The notes under the pieces: model-generated
Databases searched by the model: none
Told to the model about the DNA's origin: nothing
Seen by the model: only the letters and a program-made list of their open reading frames with translations
Part shown: piece by piece, positions 7,157-12,604 of the stretch
Position numbering within the stretch: the first letter of the stretch is position 1
How the letters are laid out: each line of letters starts with the position of its first letter
Virus record (IMG/VR): IMGVR_UViG_3300030098_001269
Span: 1-20,546 of that record
Reading direction: 5' to 3' (one strand)
Source of the DNA: a virus
Length of the DNA stretch: 20,546 bases
Translations under genes and position numbers: made by a program

Positions 7157-8023
7157 ATGGCTGAAGCTATTGTACAGGAAGCAACACCTAAAAAAGTTGC
7201 ATTTATGAGTAAACCTTCTAACGTAGAAGAGAGAATAAAAAAAGACGAGGAAGAACTAAAAAAACTTATGGAACAGGAGAAAGAACCTGAACCAAAAGAA
7301 GAAGATAAAGAAAAAGAAGAAGAACCTAAAAACGCTGAAGAAAAAACTTTTAAAAAAAGATATGGTGATTTAAGAAGACACTCTCAACAAAAAGAAAAAG
7401 AACTACAAGTTAAAATAGAAGAGTTATCTAAACAACTATCTGAAGCAACTAAAAAAGAAATAAAATTACCTAAAACAGAAGAAGAATTAGAGTCATGGGT
7501 AAAAGAATATCCAGATGTTGCTGCAATTGTTGAAACAATAGCTATAAAAAAAGCAAAAGAAACTTCTAAACAATTAGAAGAAAAAGTAAAAAGCATTAAT
7601 GAGTTGCAATTAAATGCAACAAAAGAAAAAGCTGAAGCAGAATTAATGAGATTACATCCTGACTTTGGTGATATAAGAGACAGTGATGAGTTTCACGAAT
7701 GGGCAGATGAACAACCTAAATGGATTCAAGATGCCTTGTATGATAATGATAGCGATGCACGATCTGCTGCTAGAGCAATTGATTTATACAAAGCAGATAA
7801 AAATATCACAAAAAAATCAAGTGATGTTAAAAATGATGCTGCAAAAGTTGTAAAAACAAGAAACAATAGCACAGAACCTAATGTTGACGAGTCTAAAAAT
7901 TACTTTAGAGAGTCACAAGTAGAAAAAATGTCTGCTGAACAATATGAAAAAAATCAAGAAAAAATAATGGAAGCTATAAGAAGTGGTAAATTTATTTATG
8001 ATTTAACAGGTTCTGCTAGATAA
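7157..8023 (+). CDS. Head scaffolding protein
   Basis: This 288-aa protein is highly charged and low in aromatic residues, with an N-terminal part dominated by Glu and Lys (residues 25-70), a predicted coiled coil (about 75-110 and 140-165), and a more ordered C-terminal half. This composition, and its place just before the major capsid gene, are typical of phage scaffolds, which direct coat-protein assembly into a prohead and then leave or are cut. A strong AAGGAG lies 7 bases before the ATG. The gene is followed within five bases by the capsid promoter, so scaffold and capsid can be transcribed independently, which would allow a different ratio of the two. No protease gene is seen nearby, so release without cleavage, as in P22 or T7, is more likely. 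Confidence 0.8.
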   Translation: MAEAIVQEATPKKVAFMSKPSNVEERIKKDEEELKKLMEQEKEPEPKEEDKEKEEEPKNAEEKTFKKRYGDLRRHSQQKEKELQVKIEELSKQLSEATKKEIKLPKTEEELESWVKEYPDVAAIVETIAIKKAKETSKQLEEKVKSINELQLNATKEKAEAELMRLHPDFGDIRDSDEFHEWADEQPKWIQDALYDNDSDARSAARAIDLYKADKNITKKSSDVKNDAAKVVKTRNNSTEPNVDESKNYFRESQVEKMSAEQYEKNQEKIMEAIRSGKFIYDLTGSAR

Positions 8024-8028
8024 AATTG

Positions 8029-8056
8029 TTGACAAACAATAATTTATGTGTATAAC
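8029..8056 (+). promoter_or_regulatory. Sigma70-type promoter for the capsid genes
   Basis: TTGACA at 8029-8034 and TATAAC at 8051-8056 are separated by 16 bases, five of six matches for the -10 and a perfect -35. It begins six bases after the scaffold stop and points at the capsid gene. The -35, most of the spacer and the -10 match the promoter at 15299-15327, so this is probably a phage-specific promoter family read by host RNA polymerase. Confidence 0.8.
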
Positions 8057-8068
8057 TATAGTATATAA

Positions 8069-8097
8069 ATGCAATTAATATCTTAATTGTGTTTTTT
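8069..8097 (+). terminator. Hairpin plus T-run at the start of the capsid transcript (possible attenuator)
   Basis: CAATTAA (8072-8078) and TTAATTG (8083-8089) form a perfect 7-bp stem with a 4-base loop; three more pairs, two of them G-U, can extend it outward. Six T residues follow at 8092-8097. The shape is that of an intrinsic terminator, but the stem is AT-rich and therefore weak. It begins within about ten bases of the expected transcription start from 8029-8056, so it would act on the very start of the capsid mRNA, or end transcripts coming from the scaffold side. A palindromic operator is another reading. Confidence 0.5.
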
Positions 8098-8238
8098 CGC
8101 AAATATAAAGACTATTAGACCTACTCTGTCAAGTAAAAGCCCAACTTTGTCCGTACAATAGAGTTGCACCTTTGAACAATAGACCTCAAATAAACTAAAT
8201 ATTTTGCATTTGTAAGTAGTAAAAAAGGAGAAACTACT
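8098..8238 (+). promoter_or_regulatory. Capsid mRNA leader with the ribosome-binding site in a hairpin loop
   Basis: No gene is visible here. AGTAGT (8215-8220) pairs perfectly with ACTACT (8233-8238), placing the AAAAAAGGAG Shine-Dalgarno in the 12-base loop immediately before the ATG at 8239. Further upstream, ACAATAGA occurs twice (8155-8162 and 8176-8183), and GCAAATAT (8099-8106) can pair, with one bulge, to ATATTTTGC (8199-8207), which would close a larger structure. The leader is likely structured to present or control the capsid start site; this is inferred from base pairing alone. Confidence 0.5.
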
Positions 8239-9312
8239 ATGGCGTTCAAAACGGCTGCTGGATATGGTAATCTACCTAATGGTAACTTCTCACCTGTAAT
8301 ATACTCGAAACAAGTTCAACTAGCATTCAGAAAAAGTTCTGTTGTAGAAAGCATTACTAATTCTGATTACTTTGGTGAAATTTCAGCGATGGGTGATACT
8401 GTTAAGATTATTAAAGAACCAGAAATCACAGTCAAGGAATATGCTCGTGGTACAATGATTCAACCACAAGACCTTGATGACGAAGACTTCAGCTTAGTTA
8501 TTGATCAAGCAAACTATTATGCTTTTAAGATTGATGACATAGAGGAAGCACATAGTCACGTAAACTTCTCTCAACTCGCAAGTGACAGAGCAGGTTACAG
8601 ACTAAAAGACCAATATGACCAAGAAGTTCTTGGTTATTTATCAGGATTTGCACAATCCTCAATCAACTCCGTAGCGAGTTCAGCAAACTCAACTGTAAAT
8701 GGTACAAAAGCTGTATCAACTGCAGGTTCTGATGAATTGCTAACAAGCATGAAGTTGAGAAAAGATAGTTTTGGTAACATCACTACATCAAGTGCTGGAG
8801 ACCACTCTATCCCAATCGCACCACGTATGCCGGGTGCTACTGCACAAGCAACTGCTACTGCTACACCATTGCAAGTTATTGCAAGAATGGGCAGACTATT
8901 AGATACACAATTTGTAGACTCTGATGGTAGATGGCTTGTGTTACATCCAACTTTTATCGAAGTTCTGAAAGATGAAGACTCAAGACTTCTTAACGCAGAC
9001 TTTGGTGAATCAGGTGGATTAAGATCAGGACTTTCCGTAGGCAAGTTGCATGGCTTTGATGTTTACTCATCAAATAACTTACCTGCAGTTGGAACAGGTC
9101 CGGGAACTTCAGGTTCAGCAAACCAAAATTCTAACTTTGGAATTATTGTTGCAGGACACAGTTCTTCAGTAGCTACTGCTGAACAAATTAATAAGACAGA
9201 AACTTACAGAGACCCTGACAGTTTCGCTGATATTGTTCGTGGTATGCATTTGTATGGCAGAAAGATACTTCGACCTGAAGCTATCGTGACTGCTAAATAC
9301 AACGTAGCGTAA
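8239..9312 (+). CDS. Major capsid protein
   Basis: This 357-aa protein follows the scaffold gene, has its own promoter and a strong GGAG site, and shows the features of a phage coat protein of the HK97 fold: an N-terminal segment with FRKSSVVESI and GDTVKI..EPEITVKEYARG, then a long helix (DRAGYRLKDQYDQEVLGYL, about residues 116-134) like the spine helix, a loop-rich middle with Ala/Thr/Ser, and a C-terminal beta domain ending in RKILRPEAIVTAKYNVA. It should form the icosahedral shell. Base composition and codon choice are somewhat richer in G+C than the flanking genes, as expected for a very highly expressed gene. The exact coat family (P22-like or another podovirus type) cannot be settled by eye. 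The accessory head gene follows 13 bases later. Confidence 0.88.
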   Translation: MAFKTAAGYGNLPNGNFSPVIYSKQVQLAFRKSSVVESITNSDYFGEISAMGDTVKIIKEPEITVKEYARGTMIQPQDLDDEDFSLVIDQANYYAFKIDDIEEAHSHVNFSQLASDRAGYRLKDQYDQEVLGYLSGFAQSSINSVASSANSTVNGTKAVSTAGSDELLTSMKLRKDSFGNITTSSAGDHSIPIAPRMPGATAQATATATPLQVIARMGRLLDTQFVDSDGRWLVLHPTFIEVLKDEDSRLLNADFGESGGLRSGLSVGKLHGFDVYSSNNLPAVGTGPGTSGSANQNSNFGIIVAGHSSSVATAEQINKTETYRDPDSFADIVRGMHLYGRKILRPEAIVTAKYNVA

Positions 9313-9325
9313 GGGAGGATAAACT

Positions 9326-9856
9326 ATGGCAACTTTTGATTTAACATCATCCGATACCACAGGGGTATTCTCTAATTCTATCGCAGCGTTACCTTCAACA
9401 AAAAATACCAATGTTATGAGAAATATCGAAGCGTACTTAGATATTGATAAACTCGTAGCTGCAGGTGGTTCGTTTTCAGATGGAGATGTCTTTCAGGTGT
9501 TAGAAATACCTGCGAATCATTTAATTTTAAATGCAGGTGCAGAGGTTATGGCAGCTTTTACTTCAAGCTGTACTCTTGACATGGATTTTGCAGGAGGTGA
9601 CGACATTATTGATGGTGCTGACATTACATCTACAGGCTTCTGTGCTGCAGGTACTAATGGTCAGACTAACACAGTTGTAGGAAGTGCAGCTTCAACTTAC
9701 ACACAATTTATCACAGCGACTGATACAATTGATTGTACGATTGCAGGTGCAGCTCCTGCGACAGGCAGACTAAGAGTATATGCAACAGTTATTGACCTTT
9801 CAGGTCATGGCTTAGACGATGCTCCTGTCGATGTCGATAGAGACCAATTAGCTTAG
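9326..9856 (+). CDS. Probable accessory or decoration head protein
   Basis: This 176-aa protein has a GGGAGG ribosome-binding site and shares the capsid transcript, between the coat gene and an intrinsic terminator. It is rich in Ala, Gly, Thr and Asp with very few Lys, and reads as an all-beta protein: PANHLILNAGAEVMAAF, then GGDDIIDGADITSTGF, a Thr/Ser-rich loop region, then a last strand pair RLRVYATVIDLSG. Being co-transcribed with the coat gene suggests it is needed in many copies, which fits a capsid decoration or cement protein. I do not recognise a named family, so the role is inferred from context; a head-completion or other abundant virion protein is possible. Confidence 0.7.
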   Translation: MATFDLTSSDTTGVFSNSIAALPSTKNTNVMRNIEAYLDIDKLVAAGGSFSDGDVFQVLEIPANHLILNAGAEVMAAFTSSCTLDMDFAGGDDIIDGADITSTGFCAAGTNGQTNTVVGSAASTYTQFITATDTIDCTIAGAAPATGRLRVYATVIDLSGHGLDDAPVDVDRDQLA

Positions 9857-9870
9857 TTTAGCTAGATATA

Positions 9871-9898
9871 GGGTGGCAGGGAAACTTGCCATCCTTTT
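9871..9898 (+). terminator. Intrinsic terminator after the capsid genes
   Basis: GGGTGGCA (9871-9878) and TGCCATCC (9887-9894) form an 8-bp stem with one G-U pair and an 8-base loop, followed by TTTT (9895-9898). It is the most GC-rich hairpin I noticed in the window. The next gene starts only 15 bases later with no promoter between, so tail genes must depend on readthrough; this gives more capsid than tail mRNA, much like the terminator after gene 10 of phage T7. Confidence 0.8.
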
Positions 9899-9912
9899 AA
9901 CACGAGTTTATT

Positions 9913-10854
9913 ATGGCAGAAACATTTCTTACACATACAAATAGAGTTATAGCACGTTTAAATGAAGTACAGTTAACATCTTCTGATTTTGCTAATTCTA
10001 GAGGTATTCAAACACAATGTAAAAATGCTGTCAATGAAGCTGTAAGATATATTAATCAAAAAGAATTTCAATATCCATTTAATCATTCTACAAAAACACA
10101 AACTCTTACAGCAGGTTCTGTTAGTTATTCTATACCAACAGATGCCAAAACTGTTGATTATAACACATTTAGATTAGTAAAAGATAGCGATTTAGGAACA
10201 AGTGGTGGTAGATTAAGAATACTTAACTACAATGACTATATAAACGCTTTTATTACACAAGAAGATGAAATAAGCACAACAACACTTAGTCAGTCTCACA
10301 CAGATTCTGTTACAACAATTACAGTAGCAAGTACAACTGGATTTGATACAACTGGAACTTTATTTATAGGTAATGAACAAGTTACATATACAGGTATAGG
10401 AAGTTCTACAACATTTACAGGTGTAACAAGAGGTGCAAGTAGCACTACTGCATCAGCACACGATAGTGGAGTTCAAGTAGCACAATTTGAAGATGGTGGT
10501 ATACCACAACATGTTGTTAGAACACCTGATAATAATTTTTTATTATATCCTTTTCCAACAAAATCATATTCTATAAAATACGACTATTTTACTTTTCCTA
10601 CAGATATGTCTGCTCATGGAGATACGACAACTATACCTGATAGATTTGCTCCTATTATAGCAGATGGAGCAACAGCATTTGTGTATCAGTATAGAGGTGA
10701 AACATCTCAGTATCAATTAAATATGGAACGATTTGAGCAAGGTATTAAAAATATGCAGACATTATTAGTAAATAGATTTGATTATATTAGATCAACTTAT
10801 ATACCTAGATCAAGTTATTTAACCGGTGTAGATAATCCTTTAAGAGTAACTTAA
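9913..10854 (+). CDS. Tail tubular / head-tail adaptor protein (T7 gp11-like role)
   Basis: This 313-aa protein begins with a helical segment (RVIARLNEVQLTSSDF, then AVNEAVRYINQKEFQYPFN), followed by beta strands and a C-terminal helical part (FVYQYRGETSQYQLNMERFEQGIKNMQTLLV). This arrangement is typical of podovirus tail adaptor proteins that sit below the portal. An extra Thr/Ser/Gly-rich beta module lies at residues 132-190 (10306-10482); a relative of it occurs in the next protein. Removing it leaves roughly the length of T7 gp11 (about 196 aa) plus about 60 residues. The ribosome-binding site is weak (CGAG), and the gene lies just beyond the capsid terminator, both consistent with lower expression. 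The next ATG begins two bases after its stop. Confidence 0.72.
   Translation: MAETFLTHTNRVIARLNEVQLTSSDFANSRGIQTQCKNAVNEAVRYINQKEFQYPFNHSTKTQTLTAGSVSYSIPTDAKTVDYNTFRLVKDSDLGTSGGRLRILNYNDYINAFITQEDEISTTTLSQSHTDSVTTITVASTTGFDTTGTLFIGNEQVTYTGIGSSTTFTGVTRGASSTTASAHDSGVQVAQFEDGGIPQHVVRTPDNNFLLYPFPTKSYSIKYDYFTFPTDMSAHGDTTTIPDRFAPIIADGATAFVYQYRGETSQYQLNMERFEQGIKNMQTLLVNRFDYIRSTYIPRSSYLTGVDNPLRVT
10306..10482 (+). repeat. Inserted beta module, copy 1 (tail adaptor residues 132-190)
   Basis: The module runs from DSVTTITVASTTGF through TFTGVTRG to the AH...GV..A end. It matches copy 2 at 11165-11356 closely at protein level and is identical to it over 25 bases (10408-10432 against 11276-11300). Order of elements is the same in both: TI-TV-STTGF, then SGT/TGT, then VTYTG, TFTGVTR and a Ser/Thr-rich turn with AH. 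Confidence 0.75.
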
Positions 10855-10855
10855 A

Positions 10856-12604
10856 ATGCCTGATTTATCTCAAACACAACCTTTTTCATTTTCATGTCAA
10901 GGTGGTTTAGTTTTAAATCAACCAACATTTAATATGCAACCCGGTCAAGCATTAGAGTTAGAAAATTTTGAACCTGATATTGATGGTGGATACAGAAGAA
11001 TAGATGGGTTTAAAAAATTTGTAAATCATATTGTACCTCAAACATCTTCTTCTACTGAAGAAGTATTAATGGTAGTAAACTTTGCAAATAAAATTGTTGC
11101 TGCTAGAGGACAAAAAATATTTAGTTCTGCATCTACTGAACTTGCTACGGCTATAGCTTCAGATACAACAATGTCAGGATCAGGAACTATAACTGTAGAT
11201 AGCACAACTGGATTTAGTTCAAGTGGTACATTACAAATTAATTCAGAAATATTTACATACACAGGTGTTACATCAACAACATTTACAGGTGTAACAAGAG
11301 CAACAAGTTCTACAAGTGCCGCAGCACATGCTGTAAATGATGTAGTATCTGAAAGTTGGACAGAAAGAGATACAAGTAGAAGTAGTGCATCAAGATATAA
11401 TTTTGAAAGATTTAATTTTGATGGTAACGATAAATTAGTCGTTGTTGATGGAAATAATGCTCCAACTTTTTTTAACTCTGCTATGTCTGCAACAGATATA
11501 ACATCTGCAGGAAGTGGTGAAGTAAGTACAGCAGTTACAGGTGCAAAGTTTGTAGCGGCTTTTAAAGATCACATGTTTTATGCTGGTATGTCAAGTACAC
11601 CACAAGAAATAGTATTTAGTGTGCCTTTTGACGAAGATAATTTTGCAACAGGTAGTGGTGCAGGTAGTATTAAAGTTGATAATACTATAACAGGACTAAA
11701 AGTTTTCCGAGATAATTTATTTATCTTTTGTGAAAGCAGAATATTTAAATTAAGTGGTACTTCATTAAGTAATTTTGCTATAACACCTGTTACTAGAAAT
11801 ATAGGATGCATAGAACCTTTTGGTAGTACAATACAAGAATTTGCAGGTGATTTGATATTTTTAGGACCTGATGGATTACGTACAGTTGCAGGTACAGCAA
11901 GAATCGGTGACGTTGAGATTGGCACTATTAGTAAAAGTATACAGTCTTTAATTGATGATAATATTAAAAATGCTGATTTATTTAATTCAATAGTCATACC
12001 TGATAAAACACAGTATAGATTATTTTTTAATAAATCAGGTTTAACAGAAGAAAATACAATAGGTGTTATATGTGTTTTAAAAGGGCAACAGTTTGAGTTT
12101 GCTAAGTTAAAAGGTATAAAACCATCGTCTACAGATAGCATAGTAGAATCTGGTGATGTAATAGCTATACATGGTGGTTTTGATGGATATGTTTATAGGC
12201 AAGAAAAAGGCAATGATTTTGATGGAACAGCCATAAATGGTAAATACAGAAGTCCTGATTTAACATTTGGTGATCCCGGTGTTCGTAAACATATGCAAAG
12301 AGTTATATTAAATTATGCACCTGAAGCAGCTATAAGTGCAGATTTATTTTTAAGATATGATTACGAAAGTGCAGAAGGTGCAAGACCAAATGCATATCCT
12401 TTTGATTCAACGAAAGTTGCAGCAGTTTATGGTGTAGCAACTTATGGAACAGGTACTTATGGTGGTGCAACACAACCATTAGTTAGACAATCCGTAGAAG
12501 GTTCAGGATTTGCATTAGCATTGAGAGTTAATGATAGTGGAACTACTGCACCATACTCATTAAAAGGATTTGGATTAGAATATCAAGTAGGAGCAAGAAG
12601 GTAA
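10856..12604 (+). CDS. Tail nozzle / stabilisation-type protein (T7 gp12- or P22 gp10-like role)
   Basis: This 582-aa protein starts two bases after the adaptor gene stops and ends directly against the next ATG. The N-terminus (SCQGGLVLNQPTFNMQPGQA, then LENFEPDIDGGYRRIDGFKKF) is a signature I associate with marine podovirus tail proteins. The remainder is beta-rich with recurring hydrophobic strands, such as KLVVVDGNNAPTFF, HMFYAGMS, NLFIFCESRIFKL and DLIFLGPDGLRTVAG, a pattern suggesting beta-propeller-like blades. It carries a beta module at residues 104-167 also present in the previous protein. Position directly after the adaptor favours a tail tube or nozzle protein. T7 gp12 is about 794 aa and P22 gp10 about 470 aa, so length does not decide between the two roles. 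Confidence 0.68.
   Translation: MPDLSQTQPFSFSCQGGLVLNQPTFNMQPGQALELENFEPDIDGGYRRIDGFKKFVNHIVPQTSSSTEEVLMVVNFANKIVAARGQKIFSSASTELATAIASDTTMSGSGTITVDSTTGFSSSGTLQINSEIFTYTGVTSTTFTGVTRATSSTSAAAHAVNDVVSESWTERDTSRSSASRYNFERFNFDGNDKLVVVDGNNAPTFFNSAMSATDITSAGSGEVSTAVTGAKFVAAFKDHMFYAGMSSTPQEIVFSVPFDEDNFATGSGAGSIKVDNTITGLKVFRDNLFIFCESRIFKLSGTSLSNFAITPVTRNIGCIEPFGSTIQEFAGDLIFLGPDGLRTVAGTARIGDVEIGTISKSIQSLIDDNIKNADLFNSIVIPDKTQYRLFFNKSGLTEENTIGVICVLKGQQFEFAKLKGIKPSSTDSIVESGDVIAIHGGFDGYVYRQEKGNDFDGTAINGKYRSPDLTFGDPGVRKHMQRVILNYAPEAAISADLFLRYDYESAEGARPNAYPFDSTKVAAVYGVATYGTGTYGGATQPLVRQSVEGSGFALALRVNDSGTTAPYSLKGFGLEYQVGARR
11165..11356 (+). repeat. Inserted beta module, copy 2 (tail nozzle residues 104-167)
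   Basis: This is the partner of copy 1 at 10306-10482. It shows the same order of motifs (TITVDSTTGF, SSGTL, FTYTGVTSTTFTGVTR, AAAH) and shares 25 identical bases with copy 1 at 11276-11300. It lies between the N-terminal signature and the blade-like part of the protein, so it looks like an insertion into an older scaffold. Confidence 0.75.

Noticed and set aside
8634-9044. Open frames on the minus strand opposite the capsid, fibre and tail genes (up to 202 aa).
   Set aside because: They lie fully inside well-supported + strand genes, lack ribosome-binding sites and have Ser/Val/Leu-rich compositions typical of antisense shadows.
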